Virus record (IMG/VR): IMGVR_UViG_3300042563_003307
Location: 62,001 to 126,000 of that record
Reading direction: 5' to 3' (one strand)
Source of the DNA: a virus
Length of the DNA: 64,000 bases
In this document: piece after piece, positions 36,765 through 46,400 of the stretch
Position numbering within the stretch: the first letter of the stretch is position 1
Layout: every line of letters begins with the position of its first letter
Made by a program: the position numbers and the translations under genes
Notes under the pieces: model-generated
The model's database searches: none
What the model was told of the DNA's origin: nothing
What the model saw: the letters and a program-made list of their open reading frames with translations, nothing else

Positions 36765-37077
36765 ATTTAGCGCAAAAGTTCTCGTTTGTAGTATGCGCAA
36801 ATGAATTAGGGTTTGCAGTTCCTGTATGTGTTGTATATTTCCCATACAACGGCTGGTTTTCTGGTCGAAAAGTCCAATCACACTGCGGAAACATTGGATT
36901 ATATGGTGTATTTGGAGCAGTGTATGGCTGATACGGCAAGGTTGTTCCAGGACCAATCCATGGATTTGGATTTGGTAACCATTTAGTATTTTCAGTCTTT
37001 AATAAGACAACTGCTTCTTTAGCAGTTATTAATTTCTCGTCTAATAATCGTTGAACAATTGATTCTTTAGTTGGCAT
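36763..37077 (-). CDS. proline-rich hypothetical protein, 104 aa
   Basis: The ATG at 37075-37077 (MPTKESIVQRLLDEKLITAK) overlaps the thioredoxin stop and is preferred to the longer reading. The first 30 residues are a helical pair; the rest is Pro/Asn/Tyr-rich and likely unstructured. Convergent with the plus-strand basic protein gene. Confidence 0.65.
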   Translation of the reverse strand: MPTKESIVQRLLDEKLITAKEAVVLLKTENTKWLPNPNPWIGPGTTLPYQPYTAPNTPYNPMFPQCDWTFRPENQPLYGKYTTHTGTANPNSFAHTTNENFCAK

Positions 37078-37321
37078 GATTCTCAAATTTTTCAAGATAG
37101 AATTCAACTGGATTAACTCCTACAAATCTTTCAAGTTCAACTCCATTCTCATTAATTAATACTACTGTTGGAATATTTCGGATTCCATACTTTTCGGTTG
37201 TTTCTGTGTCTGAATCTACTAAGATTTTTTCAACAGTAACACTTTCTGCAACTAATTCCATTTTTGGTGCTAATTGTTTGCAAGGTCCGCACCACGGTGC
37301 ACTAAAATAAAGGTATTTCAT
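37067..37321 (-). CDS. thioredoxin-like protein, 84 aa
   Basis: YFSAPWCGPCKQLAPKME holds the CGPC redox centre, and IRNIPTVVLINENG holds the cis-proline. Shorter than host thioredoxins (about 105). Similar to small phage thioredoxin/glutaredoxin partners of ribonucleotide reductase. Confidence 0.88.
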   Translation of the reverse strand: MKYLYFSAPWCGPCKQLAPKMELVAESVTVEKILVDSDTETTEKYGIRNIPTVVLINENGVELERFVGVNPVEFYLEKFENHAN

Positions 37322-37363
37322 AATTTTATAAATTTTATATTATATAAAAAATGCGTGGTTTGT

Positions 37364-40054
37364 TTATTCTGGTTTGATCTTAACAGTAATGAATGTATCA
37401 AAACGTTCTTCTAATGATGTTATTGCATCAATAAGTGGCTGAAGGTCCATAACACCTTTTGCATCGGCTGTCATTTTGCTTACATCCTTTTTAACTCCAG
37501 TAACAGTTTCTTTAATATTGTTAAATGCTCCAGAAACAACATCTGCGGCAGCGCTAGTATTATCTCCTTGTTTTGCAACACTATCTTCAAGATTTTTAGC
37601 TGCTCCAGTAAGTTCTTTAACAGCAACCAGTAATTTATCGGCTAAGACTCCCATTGCAGATTGTCCATTATTCTTGGCAAGATCCGTAAGGGCTTTAAAC
37701 ATGTTTGTAGTAGTTTCAATTGCTTTAACATTTAATGTTCGGCTTGCATTTGAAATCTTAGCGTAAGAGTTTGCAATACTACTTAATGATTTTGCGTTTG
37801 CAGTTAAATCATCAGCATCAGTGTCTCCGACAAATTTAGTAACGCTTTCAAATGCTTTAGAAACTCCGTTTGCTGATTTATTAATAAGAGCAAATCCAGT
37901 ACCAACAGCAGTAAGCGGTGCTGCTAGTGTTTGTATTTGTGGTCCGAGCGTTGCAAGTTCCCTTAATATATCAAGAGGTGAAGGAGTACTACCTCCGAAA
38001 AGAGATGAGATTCCATTAAAAATTGCTCCAACTGCTCCGGCTGCCGAACCAAGTAATCCTGCAACATCTCCACCAGCTACTGCAGCAGAAAATATTAACC
38101 AAGCGCCTCCTAAGGCAGCAACACCAATAGCAAGAGGAATCATATTTTCAATTCCAATTTCATCTTTAAATCGGGCAAATGCTGTGATAATAGCATTTAC
38201 CGGCATCATTACAATATCGACAAATCCACTGGCAACTCCTTTAAGCGCTGGCATAGCCGGTGCTAATAAGGAAAGAATCCAACCAACTGCCACGATTGTT
38301 ATTGCAATTACTATAATACCTAGTGCTCCTAAAAGAAGTGTCGCTGGACTCAATGCTTGTACAGCTATACCAACTCCCGAAATAACAATGGCAAATGCAC
38401 CAATTGCTAAAGCGGCAGATAATGTCCAATCCATTGGTGGAGCAATAAATGTACCTGGTAACATTGAAAATAACAATGCAACTGCAATTACTGCGAATGA
38501 TGCTACAACAACCCCTAATAGGGCTTTAAGCATATCACCCATACTTAATTTTCCAATACTTTTGCTTGAAAGATACATCATAGCTCCGAATAGGACAACA
38601 GAAAGTGCGGCTTTAAGACTCCATTCAGGTTCGGGTGCTTCAAATTTAATCCCAGCAAGTCCTTGAAAAATCCATGCGGTTGCAAGAACTCCAAATGCAA
38701 TTATTGGAATTGCAACTGCCATAAATAACATTTCTTTCAGACTCATTCCACTGATTGCTTTTGAAATTATATAAAAAGGAATTGCAAAAATAAGCATGGC
38801 AAAACCAGCTTTAAGAACCCACATAGGGTCTGGCGCTTTTAAATTGTCTCCTTCCGGAAGAGCCATAAAAATCCAAGATGTCAAAACAATACCAATTGCC
38901 ATAACTGGAATTGCTACTGCACCAAATATAATATCTCTAAGAGAAGCTCCTTTGATAGCTTTCATAATGAAATAAAATCCAACTGCAAAAAGTCCAATTG
39001 CAAGTGCAGATTTAAGAGTCCATATAGGATCCGGCGCCATTAAATTGTCTCCTTGCGGAAGCATCATAAATATAACTGAAATTGCTACTAATGATAGTGC
39101 TATTAATGGAATTGCCAAGGCACCATAAAGAAGTTCTTTAGGACTGGCTCCTTTAATTGCTTTCATAATAAAATAAAAACCAACTGCAAATAATCCAATA
39201 GCAAGAGCAGATTTTAGGACCCATATAGGATCTGGAGCTATTAAATTGTCTCCTTTTGGTAATAACATAAACGCGTAAGCTGCTCCAACAATACCAAGTG
39301 CCATTAATGGAATTGCTGCTGCTGCAAACATTAATTGTTCTTTTGTAATATCTTTGGATGCTTTAAGAATCATTGAATATGCAAAAGCGGCTGGAATCAT
39401 TATAACTGCAACTGCTAATGCTGTTAAAAATTGACCACCTGTAATAACTGGCATCAAACTAAATATTGCTCCACTTAATACTATAGATATTGCAATTCCT
39501 ACCATCGCAAGAGTCGTTGCTCCTGCAAGTGCAAACATAGATTTTGGTTTACTTAAATCTACTCCCTTTCCATTTCCAGCAAGGTCTTTTTGTCCACTAA
39601 GTACTTCTGCTATTTTAACAAATGTAGGTGCAATAAGTGCAAAAATACCTGCAACTGCAAGTACTGTAAGTAATTGTCCTATTGAAATAACTGGAACTAA
39701 TGTAAATATTGCAGCTGCTCCAACAATTGCTCCAGCAACTCCAACTATCATTAGCGCTGTTAATCCAACATCTTTAGCCGACATTGGGGAGAACATTCCT
39801 CCTCCAGCGCCACCTTTTGCTCCAGCGCCTGATGCTAATACTTTATTCTGCTCTCTTAAGATGCTTCGAATATCGGTAAGTATTGTTGTTTGTTTTTTAA
39901 GCTCATCTGAAGTGGTCTCTCCGGATTTACTACTCGTTCCGTTAAGAACAACTTCAGCGATTCTATTAAGAATAACCGCAGTTGCTTCGGTAGCGTCTTG
40001 AATTTTATTTAATGGGCTTGTTAGTAATCCAATTTGTTTATTGCTTTGAGTCAC
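37364..40054 (-). CDS. tail tape-measure protein with tandem transmembrane repeats
   Basis: 896 aa, mostly hydrophobic. After an N-terminal polar stretch come about nine pairs of membrane-like helices. At residues about 270-480 a unit of about 67 residues repeats several times: DNLIAPDPIWVLKSALAIGL, DNLMAPDPIWTLKSALAIGL, DNLKAPDPMWVLKAGFAMLI. The C-terminus is polar and helical. The place (directly after the tail-assembly chaperone pair, near tube and sheath) identifies it as the tape measure. Function: sets tail length and forms the membrane channel during injection. Long antisense frames here are by-products of the composition. Confidence 0.8.
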   Translation of the reverse strand: MTQSNKQIGLLTSPLNKIQDATEATAVILNRIAEVVLNGTSSKSGETTSDELKKQTTILTDIRSILREQNKVLASGAGAKGGAGGGMFSPMSAKDVGLTALMIVGVAGAIVGAAAIFTLVPVISIGQLLTVLAVAGIFALIAPTFVKIAEVLSGQKDLAGNGKGVDLSKPKSMFALAGATTLAMVGIAISIVLSGAIFSLMPVITGGQFLTALAVAVIMIPAAFAYSMILKASKDITKEQLMFAAAAIPLMALGIVGAAYAFMLLPKGDNLIAPDPIWVLKSALAIGLFAVGFYFIMKAIKGASPKELLYGALAIPLIALSLVAISVIFMMLPQGDNLMAPDPIWTLKSALAIGLFAVGFYFIMKAIKGASLRDIIFGAVAIPVMAIGIVLTSWIFMALPEGDNLKAPDPMWVLKAGFAMLIFAIPFYIISKAISGMSLKEMLFMAVAIPIIAFGVLATAWIFQGLAGIKFEAPEPEWSLKAALSVVLFGAMMYLSSKSIGKLSMGDMLKALLGVVVASFAVIAVALLFSMLPGTFIAPPMDWTLSAALAIGAFAIVISGVGIAVQALSPATLLLGALGIIVIAITIVAVGWILSLLAPAMPALKGVASGFVDIVMMPVNAIITAFARFKDEIGIENMIPLAIGVAALGGAWLIFSAAVAGGDVAGLLGSAAGAVGAIFNGISSLFGGSTPSPLDILRELATLGPQIQTLAAPLTAVGTGFALINKSANGVSKAFESVTKFVGDTDADDLTANAKSLSSIANSYAKISNASRTLNVKAIETTTNMFKALTDLAKNNGQSAMGVLADKLLVAVKELTGAAKNLEDSVAKQGDNTSAAADVVSGAFNNIKETVTGVKKDVSKMTADAKGVMDLQPLIDAITSLEERFDTFITVKIKPE

Positions 40055-40091
40055 CTATTGTCGATTTTTTTGGGATAAAGGTTTTATCTTT

Positions 40092-40102
40092 GTTATATAT
40101 CC
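40092..40102 (-). promoter_or_regulatory. late-type promoter box before the tape-measure gene
   Basis: Minus strand GGATATATAA, 38 bases upstream of the start. Same core as boxes before capsid, sheath and portal genes. Confidence 0.5.
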
Positions 40103-40106
40103 AAAT

Positions 40107-40134
40107 AAAAAAGGGCCCGATTAGGGACCCTTTG
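40107..40134 (-). terminator. intrinsic terminator
   Basis: Minus-strand hairpin AAAGGG/CCCTTT with inner CCC/GGG pairing, followed by a T run, right after the chaperone pair and before the tape measure gene. Confidence 0.75.
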
Positions 40135-40136
40135 TT

Positions 40137-40385
40137 TTACATTTTCGGCATGCTAATATTTGGCATTTTCATGTTAGGCATTTTCATATTACCCATCATT
40201 CCTGATGCTGCATCATTTTGATTAGTGTTCTGTTTATTCTCCTCCTTAATATGCTCTATCAAGTCTTTAACAAGATAATGGAATTCATAGTATTCCATTC
40301 TCTCAAGTTCCGATGGTTGCGTATGGAGTTTAAGATATATTTGAAACTTCGTTTTAAAGAAGTTCTCCAGCGATATCTTGAACAA
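40137..40385 (-). CDS. tail-assembly chaperone, downstream part (probable +1 frameshift extension)
   Basis: 82 aa from a TTG codon; the next in-frame ATG is 30 residues on. It overlaps the end of the 324-aa gene by 32 bases in the +1 frame. The overlap holds the sequence CTT CTT TAA A, which fits an RF2-type slip from CTT to TTT. Expression as a C-terminal extension of the upstream protein is the likeliest reading, as for G/GT of other tails. It ends in NMKMPNMKMPNISMPKM, a Met/Pro repeat. Confidence 0.65.
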   Translation of the reverse strand: MFKISLENFFKTKFQIYLKLHTQPSELERMEYYEFHYLVKDLIEHIKEENKQNTNQNDAASGMMGNMKMPNMKMPNISMPKM

Positions 40386-41328
40386 TGAAAAGAGATTTGA
40401 TTCCGTCGCGAAAACTGATGGGAACCTCTTCCTCCTCGTCCCCTAATTGTACTAGCATGTTTGGTTGAATTCCGACTTTCATTTTTTCAGCCAACGTATA
40501 AACCAGATTGTATTTTTTATTTGTCCAACCGTTTAATTCAATTTCAAATTCAAAAATTGTTTTGTCATTAAAAGTTCTCCAATCTTTGTGTAAGTATGGA
40601 ATGATTTGAAGTACTGACTGGTCAACTTTAAGTCCTTTTTGCTGCTTTTCTTTAATATATGCAGTAATTTTTTGCATAACTCCGATAGCAGGTGGTTTCA
40701 TTTCAATAGTACCAAATGAACGCGTTTCAACTTGAAATGATTTTGTTTCAGAATCATAATATTTGTCAAGTTCTGTTGGAATTTTAAAGTATTGAAAATA
40801 ATCTTTTTTAATTTCAATATCATGCTTCTCTCCTTTTTTGCTAGTGTGCTCAATTTTTAAGTTTGATTCTGGCTCTGGAAAAGTTAAGTCTCTAATAGAA
40901 AGAATAACGTAAAAACGGTCCTCTTCTAAAAGGTCTTTATAAGATAATCTTTTTATTGAACATGTAATTCTTGTACATGAATCTACTATTGTATTCAGTT
41001 TTTCATCGATATCTAACACGTTGGTCTCATCAATCGTTGAAAAATGTCTAACTTCTGCAACTTTAGCAGATCTAATTGAAAGTTCGGTTCCTTCCGGGTA
41101 AAACATACCACCTGAAGGTAATGAAAGTAATGGAATTGTGTGGTAACCTAGGTGAAAATCTGCATCTTCAGCTTTATCTCCAGTAAATCTTTGCATGTTA
41201 ACTTTTCCTAGATTTAAGGGTGCCTCTTGTGCTGGTTCCGGAACTTCTACATAAACCTCTTGGTTTTCTACAGACTGAACCATATTTTTATATTGTTCTT
41301 CTAGATTTGAATCATTTTCTGTATTCAT
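40354..41328 (-). CDS. tail-assembly chaperone/baseplate hub-like protein, 324 aa
   Basis: Contains TIPLLSLPSGGMFYPEGTEL at about 63-82 and TRITCSIKRLSYKDLLEEDR, the pattern of T4 gp26-type proteins and the related chaperones. An acidic N-terminal 50 residues precede. The order tube, this gene, frame-shifted short gene, tape measure is that of tail chaperones in many phages. The last codons CTT CTT TAA are a candidate frameshift site. Confidence 0.7.
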   Translation of the reverse strand: MNTENDSNLEEQYKNMVQSVENQEVYVEVPEPAQEAPLNLGKVNMQRFTGDKAEDADFHLGYHTIPLLSLPSGGMFYPEGTELSIRSAKVAEVRHFSTIDETNVLDIDEKLNTIVDSCTRITCSIKRLSYKDLLEEDRFYVILSIRDLTFPEPESNLKIEHTSKKGEKHDIEIKKDYFQYFKIPTELDKYYDSETKSFQVETRSFGTIEMKPPAIGVMQKITAYIKEKQQKGLKVDQSVLQIIPYLHKDWRTFNDKTIFEFEIELNGWTNKKYNLVYTLAEKMKVGIQPNMLVQLGDEEEEVPISFRDGIKSLFIVQDIAGELL

Positions 41329-41331
41329 AAA

Positions 41332-41550
41332 TTATTTGTTTTTAAGTTTTTTAATGTCGATTTTATTAAATTTGGTTATTGTATCTGCTCTCTTGTCTAT
41401 TTCGGTTCTTATAACATCTCTAATAAATGCTGAGATTGAAATTGGTCTTTGTCCTGTTTCGATAGCTTCAGTAAGTATTATTCGATTAATTAAAGTTACT
41501 TCATCTTCTGATAATAAGACCTGTAACTTTTTGGTTAGTTTATCCATCAA
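41332..41550 (-). CDS. ribbon-helix-helix-like protein, 72 aa
   Basis: KLQVLLSEDEVTLINRIILT (strand then helix) and ISISAFIRDVIRTEIDKR (helix) follow the RHH plan used for DNA binding. The start could also be the second Met. It stands between the tail tube and the chaperone gene and could regulate them or be a structural helper. Confidence 0.65.
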   Translation of the reverse strand: MMDKLTKKLQVLLSEDEVTLINRIILTEAIETGQRPISISAFIRDVIRTEIDKRADTITKFNKIDIKKLKNK

Positions 41551-41585
41551 TATATTATATTATCATTATATTATGTTTTTGTTTC

Positions 41586-41621
41586 AAAAAAATATAGGGA
41601 ACAAATCAATTATTCCCTATA
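41586..41621 (-). terminator. intrinsic terminator after the tail tube gene
   Basis: Minus-strand hairpin TATAGGGAA/TTCCCTATA followed by seven T residues, 14 bases past the tube gene stop. Confidence 0.8.
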
Positions 41622-41634
41622 CTTTATAAAATAA

Positions 41635-42189
41635 TTATGCTAGAACTTCTTTCCAAGCATCACATCTCCATCCTACTTCTAATGTAGCAGCATCCTTAGA
41701 ATCGTAATTTAATTCAGTAGTAAAACCTAAAGCTGAAGAAATTTGGCAATCTTCTAAAGTTACTGTTCTATAAATATCTCCAGCTCTGTTGAACTGTACG
41801 ATAACAATAGTACCTACGTAATCTTTTTTAAGACCCATTGTACCAGTATTCGGATCGTATCTTAAGTTATACCATTGTCTCATTGCTTTGTATAAATAAG
41901 CTTGATTTGCTTCATTTAAGTTTAATGAGAAGTTAATGGTTACATCAACTGCAGTTCCATCAGGCATACCAGCGAACGATCTAGTAACCCATTTGTATTT
42001 TTGTTCTACTGCAGCAATGTCTTTATATAATTCTAATCCTGAGATTGAATTAACGTGCTGTAATAAAAGTGGAGCATCTGCAACACCAGCTGGTGGAAGT
42101 ATTGTAACTTCAAACAGGTTAGGCTGGATTGGTTCAAAATTTCTACCTTTTCTAGACGTTTGGTCTTGATTATAGTGTGGTAATCCCAT
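41635..42189 (-). CDS. gp19: tail tube protein gp19
   Basis: 184 aa, close to T4 gp19 (163) in size. MGLPHYNQDQTSRKGRNFEP, FEVTILPPAGV, LYKDIAAVEQKYKWVTRSFA, INFSLNLNEANQAYLYKAMR and LGFTTELNYDSKDAATLEVG fit the T4-type inner tube fold. It lies directly downstream of the sheath gene. Forms the inner tube hexamers inside the contractile sheath. Confidence 0.88.
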   Translation of the reverse strand: MGLPHYNQDQTSRKGRNFEPIQPNLFEVTILPPAGVADAPLLLQHVNSISGLELYKDIAAVEQKYKWVTRSFAGMPDGTAVDVTINFSLNLNEANQAYLYKAMRQWYNLRYDPNTGTMGLKKDYVGTIVIVQFNRAGDIYRTVTLEDCQISSALGFTTELNYDSKDAATLEVGWRCDAWKEVLA

Positions 42190-42210
42190 GTTAATTAATT
42201 TTTATTTTTT

Positions 42211-42218
42211 TATATATC
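42211..42218 (-). promoter_or_regulatory. late-type promoter box before tail tube gene
   Basis: Minus strand GATATATA, about 22 bases before the gp19 start. Confidence 0.45.
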
Positions 42219-42222
42219 ACGA

Positions 42223-44511
42223 TTATAGGTTACCTGATTGAATTTCTCCAGTATTTAAAACTGTTGTTCTATGAACTACAATTTCTAAACCTTTAACTGG
42301 TTCTACGTAAGTATCAATTATACCCATATTGTTATCGATAATCTCATTAGTGTTATTCGTAGAGTCCATTACATTTTTAAACTCATAAATACCATTATCT
42401 TGTTTAACACCTTGTAAGAATGAATCTGCAAGGGTCTTGATTTCAAGTCTTGTTTGTGCAGTGTTAAATTCAAATACGTAATCTTTAAGAATATTTGCCA
42501 TACCATCTTCGATGTAAATAAGTACCTCTCTTACGTGAGCAGAAGAAAGTGCAGATTTAATAGATTGTTGCGCAGTTTTATTACCTAAGATAGTTAAACC
42601 TGTTCCTCTTTGGAATACAATTGGATTGTAACCAAATGGCTCTAAAATATCTCTATCACCTTTGTCAAAAGAATATTCAACTCCTTTAACGTTTGTACCA
42701 GATACAACTCCTCTTCTTGGACCAGCAACGATTGACCATGGAAGGGCGTTCGTGTATTTGTCGATGTAGTTGTTAGCAACATAAGCAGCTGGAGGAACAA
42801 TAATGTCTTTTCCATTGTCGCTTACAATTAAACCAGGTCCGTAGTAGAATGCATAATTTGCACCTTCATTTATACTTGGTAGAGCATATATTTTAGTAGG
42901 GTTTTTATCTTGATTACCACCATCTGCAATATAAGCAGTATCAAAAGCTCCATTTGCATCTGTGAAAGATGGGTCTGTAGATTTTTTGAAATCTTCAATT
43001 GTTGGTGCATTTAAGATTGCGGCAGCATTTTGTCTATCTTTTGCTAATTGAGAAAGATTGCGTTTGTTGTTTAAACCATTCACATCAAAAGATGTAAAAG
43101 TATCTACAACATATCTAAAATCAATAATGTCTTTGTCGATTAGGGCATCATAGATTCCATTACCTCCAGAAAGAACAGATAAATAGTCGCTTATTTCTTT
43201 TCCAGTTATATTTGCTTTTTGTAATACAAATGTCTTATAAACTAGAGAAGCTGATTCATAAGATTTAATAATTCTACTTTGGTAATCCGGTACTACATCA
43301 GTATAGACTGTAAAAATAGTATCTCCGCCAACTATTGCTTTTGCAATTCTATTAACTCTTGCAAGTCTAGTTCCAAGATTCTCAGAATCAACGTATTGTC
43401 CAACTGTAATTGGGAATGTTGTAGGCTCATCTCCAGTCGTATAAGTTACAGTGAAATTTGAACTACCTAATGTATTGTCAGTTCCTATAGTAGCGCCATC
43501 AGTTATAAAATCAAATATAGTTTCTCTATCACCTGCAGGAACATAGTGAGATAGTAATTCATAAGAATTAGCACTATTATGAACATGTCCTACAAAATCA
43601 ACTTGAGTTCCTTGTTCGTCCATAACTGCATCTTCATTAACTGCACAGAATAAACCAGTTCTTCTAGCTTCTGCGTTAATAGTTGATTCAATATATAAGT
43701 TTCTACCTTCAAGGTCTTTAAATCCTGGTAAGATAGAACCTGTGTATTGTGCAATTAAACTAACCTGTCTAAGGTTTGCAAATTGTGCAAGTTTTGTTTT
43801 ATCTAAACCGTCTGCTGTAAAATAAGCAGAATAGATTGGGTCATTTATCATTGCAGCAGCATCGAATTCTCCTTTGAATACAAATACATCAACCATAAAA
43901 TCTGACATTTTATCGAAATCATTTAAGTATTCTGGAACATTTCCAACACCATACCATTCTCTTGCAGTTAAGTCAAATTCTTTAACTTCTTGAGCCTGTC
44001 TTACGATGATTGTGATTGGTTCTTGTTTAATATTAACAAAGTTTAAGACGTGATCGTTATCAGGAACTATAGTTGCTAATGTTTCAGCATCTGAAGGAAC
44101 CATGAATTTATCATTATCAAAGAAATCTGCGTATCCTGAATTACCACTATCTGATGTAATGTTAACTGCTCCAGCACCTCCACAGGTTACTGGACTTTGG
44201 TAAGATGCAATATCTCCAGGAACAAATTGCTCAAGATTTAGTGCTAATATAGGACCTCTTGAAAGTGCTTCGATACAAGATCTGTGGAAAAACATTCCCT
44301 TTTTTTCTAAACTTTTATCAATGTTTCCAAACACATTTACAAGAGTTTCAACTGAATCAATCAAAACCGGTGTGTTGTAAGGACCTTTTTTAGAGTGACC
44401 TACCATTAATCTAAGAGTCTCGACATTTATATTTGCTGTCTGAGATTTATCAAACTCAAGTCTATAAACTCCTGAGCTCTTAAAATTTAATAATTGCGGA
44501 CTTAGTGCCAT
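42223..44511 (-). CDS. gp18: tail sheath protein gp18
   Basis: 762 aa (T4 gp18 is 659). The N-terminus SSGVYRLEFDKSQTANINVE and SKKGPYNTPVLIDSVETLVN, and the C-terminal block ALPWSIVAGPRRGVVSGTNV with FQRGTGLTILGNKTAQQS, REVLIYIEDGMANILK and the end LEIVVHRTTVLNTG, match contractile sheath proteins. The extra length lies in the central surface domains. The outermost contractile layer of the tail. Confidence 0.9.
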   Translation of the reverse strand: MALSPQLLNFKSSGVYRLEFDKSQTANINVETLRLMVGHSKKGPYNTPVLIDSVETLVNVFGNIDKSLEKKGMFFHRSCIEALSRGPILALNLEQFVPGDIASYQSPVTCGGAGAVNITSDSGNSGYADFFDNDKFMVPSDAETLATIVPDNDHVLNFVNIKQEPITIIVRQAQEVKEFDLTAREWYGVGNVPEYLNDFDKMSDFMVDVFVFKGEFDAAAMINDPIYSAYFTADGLDKTKLAQFANLRQVSLIAQYTGSILPGFKDLEGRNLYIESTINAEARRTGLFCAVNEDAVMDEQGTQVDFVGHVHNSANSYELLSHYVPAGDRETIFDFITDGATIGTDNTLGSSNFTVTYTTGDEPTTFPITVGQYVDSENLGTRLARVNRIAKAIVGGDTIFTVYTDVVPDYQSRIIKSYESASLVYKTFVLQKANITGKEISDYLSVLSGGNGIYDALIDKDIIDFRYVVDTFTSFDVNGLNNKRNLSQLAKDRQNAAAILNAPTIEDFKKSTDPSFTDANGAFDTAYIADGGNQDKNPTKIYALPSINEGANYAFYYGPGLIVSDNGKDIIVPPAAYVANNYIDKYTNALPWSIVAGPRRGVVSGTNVKGVEYSFDKGDRDILEPFGYNPIVFQRGTGLTILGNKTAQQSIKSALSSAHVREVLIYIEDGMANILKDYVFEFNTAQTRLEIKTLADSFLQGVKQDNGIYEFKNVMDSTNNTNEIIDNNMGIIDTYVEPVKGLEIVVHRTTVLNTGEIQSGNL

Positions 44512-44537
44512 AATTTTAAGTGTATTTTTTTTCTTTT

Positions 44538-44547
44538 ATTATATATC
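44538..44547 (-). promoter_or_regulatory. late-type promoter box before sheath gene
   Basis: Minus strand GATATATAAT, 26 bases before the gp18 start. Confidence 0.5.
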
Positions 44548-44563
44548 TAAATTAAAATGGATT

Positions 44564-46399
44564 TTATCCCAACAAATCGTATATGTCATACTGAAGGTCT
44601 CCACTTGTTTCATTATTTTTATATAATATTTTCTCCATGAGAGAGTGCTTTTCAGGCTCTATAATATCTAATAGTTCTTCAACATAATCGGCATAATCAA
44701 CTGTTGTAAAAAATTCGGTTGCGGTAATGCATGTCATGATTGAATCATCATTTCCCATCTGGGCTCCATAACTTCCGTTTTTAACAATTCCAAAAAGACT
44801 TGCCTCTTGAACTGTTTGAATGTCATTTATTTTAACACGATTAATTTCTATAAACTTTTTAAAGTTTTGGCAAAACACTGATTTATTATCAGATTTAAGT
44901 CGTATTCCAGGTTTTGGTGCTTTTGCATCATGCCTGTGTTTAAATCTTAGGACCAATTCATCTTCAAATTCATTTCGACCTGGGAAAACCGTTGAAAGGT
45001 ATTGCAATAAGATACTTCCATAAGTATTATATTCAATAATCAATTTAACGTTTTCAGCATTAAATACATCAAGTGCTAATATGTATAAGATTTTTGCAAA
45101 ATCTTCGATTGGATGCTCATTACTTCGGAATATTCCAACCTGATTAATCCGGAAAAAATCATACATCGCTCCTGGATTAATATAATTTTCTATGTCTTTA
45201 TCCGGAAGTGGTTCAACTTCAAACATATTTATAACTGAATAGTCTCCTCCATTTCCTTCTGCAATATCAACTGTAAATAGATAATATTTTTCTTCGTTTC
45301 CGGCCTCTTCAATATCAAAACTTGGATTAAATGAAAGAAATCCTTGAGTATCAATATGGGCATTTTCAAACTCTTCAATATCATGCCAAACAAATTTCTT
45401 GGCATTTTTTCGGATATTTTTCATAGTGCCAGGACTTAATAATAAACTGGATGAACTTGTAAACTCATTTCCGTATTGTCTATTAAAAGCATCTTCAGAA
45501 CCTAAGTTTCCAAGTTCTCTTTTATACCAGGCATCGTCCCTATCAGGATGTTGCCACCAATCTATTCGGGTTGCTTTATATTCATTAAGTCCCTTTTCAG
45601 CATCGGCATAAATTTCATAGAACTTATTAAATCCATTTGGTGTAGAGGTAATATTAATCCTCGAAATCTTCGATGCAGAAAGCGTAGGGTAAACGTTTTC
45701 ATAGAATGAGTTTACAATCGTTGGGTGAACGTGAGCAAACTCATCAAGATATAAATTGTGAATAGTAAAACCAATACCTGACTTAGCTGTAGTTGACTGA
45801 CCAACAAGTCTACAACCATTATCAGCCCTTACGTTCATTACATCATATTTGATAATTCCCGGCTTCATAAAGAATGGAAGGTTCTCAATTACAACTTTAG
45901 CCTTGTCAATAATCTCTTTTGTTGATTCAGATTTATTTGCAAGTAGTAGGGTTGTTTTGTCATAGTTAAATGTAAGGTACCATGCATTAAAAATACTGGC
46001 AGTTACAGTTTTACCCATCTGTCTGGATGCTAAGACAATATTAAATCTATTGTGTTGAAAGTCCCTTAAGAGGTCTTTTTGATATTCACGTAATTTTACC
46101 TGTTGAATACCATTATCGGTCATTACAACCGCATAGGTTTCTGCAAAGTAAACGATATCATTTGCGCACTTTGCAATTTCTTTAAGTTCTGCATCAGTAT
46201 ATTCAAATACAATATTACCTCTTCGTAGGAATTGTTTTCCTTCGTAGAATGGCATGCTGACTTGGGGTCTATAACCTTTATCAAGCGCAACCATTAAATC
46301 ATTAATGATTTTAGTTGACCATACTAGTTTCTGTGCATCCTGGTCTGATTCTCCTGAGGGAATCCATTTGTTGTCTCCAACATATCCTTCGTTTGCCAT
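44564..46399 (-). CDS. gp17: terminase large subunit gp17
   Basis: 611 aa. Walker A is VLASRQMGKTVTASIF (about 131-146), Walker B is LYLDEFAHV (about 218), and the nuclease domain begins YLFTVDIAEGNGGDYSV (about 377) with later acidic residues in KLIIEYNTYG and NDDSIM. The packaging ATPase and nuclease of the headful motor. It starts two bases after the putative gp16 stop. Confidence 0.95.
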   Translation of the reverse strand: MANEGYVGDNKWIPSGESDQDAQKLVWSTKIINDLMVALDKGYRPQVSMPFYEGKQFLRRGNIVFEYTDAELKEIAKCANDIVYFAETYAVVMTDNGIQQVKLREYQKDLLRDFQHNRFNIVLASRQMGKTVTASIFNAWYLTFNYDKTTLLLANKSESTKEIIDKAKVVIENLPFFMKPGIIKYDVMNVRADNGCRLVGQSTTAKSGIGFTIHNLYLDEFAHVHPTIVNSFYENVYPTLSASKISRINITSTPNGFNKFYEIYADAEKGLNEYKATRIDWWQHPDRDDAWYKRELGNLGSEDAFNRQYGNEFTSSSSLLLSPGTMKNIRKNAKKFVWHDIEEFENAHIDTQGFLSFNPSFDIEEAGNEEKYYLFTVDIAEGNGGDYSVINMFEVEPLPDKDIENYINPGAMYDFFRINQVGIFRSNEHPIEDFAKILYILALDVFNAENVKLIIEYNTYGSILLQYLSTVFPGRNEFEDELVLRFKHRHDAKAPKPGIRLKSDNKSVFCQNFKKFIEINRVKINDIQTVQEASLFGIVKNGSYGAQMGNDDSIMTCITATEFFTTVDYADYVEELLDIIEPEKHSLMEKILYKNNETSGDLQYDIYDLLG

Positions 46400-46400
46400 A

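Noticed and set aside
37476-38666. Long plus-strand open frames (96 and 281 codons) opposite the tape-measure gene
   Set aside because: They mirror the hydrophobic repeat codons of the real gene; composition is Ala/Pro/Ser-rich without any domain, and no leader or promoter precedes them.
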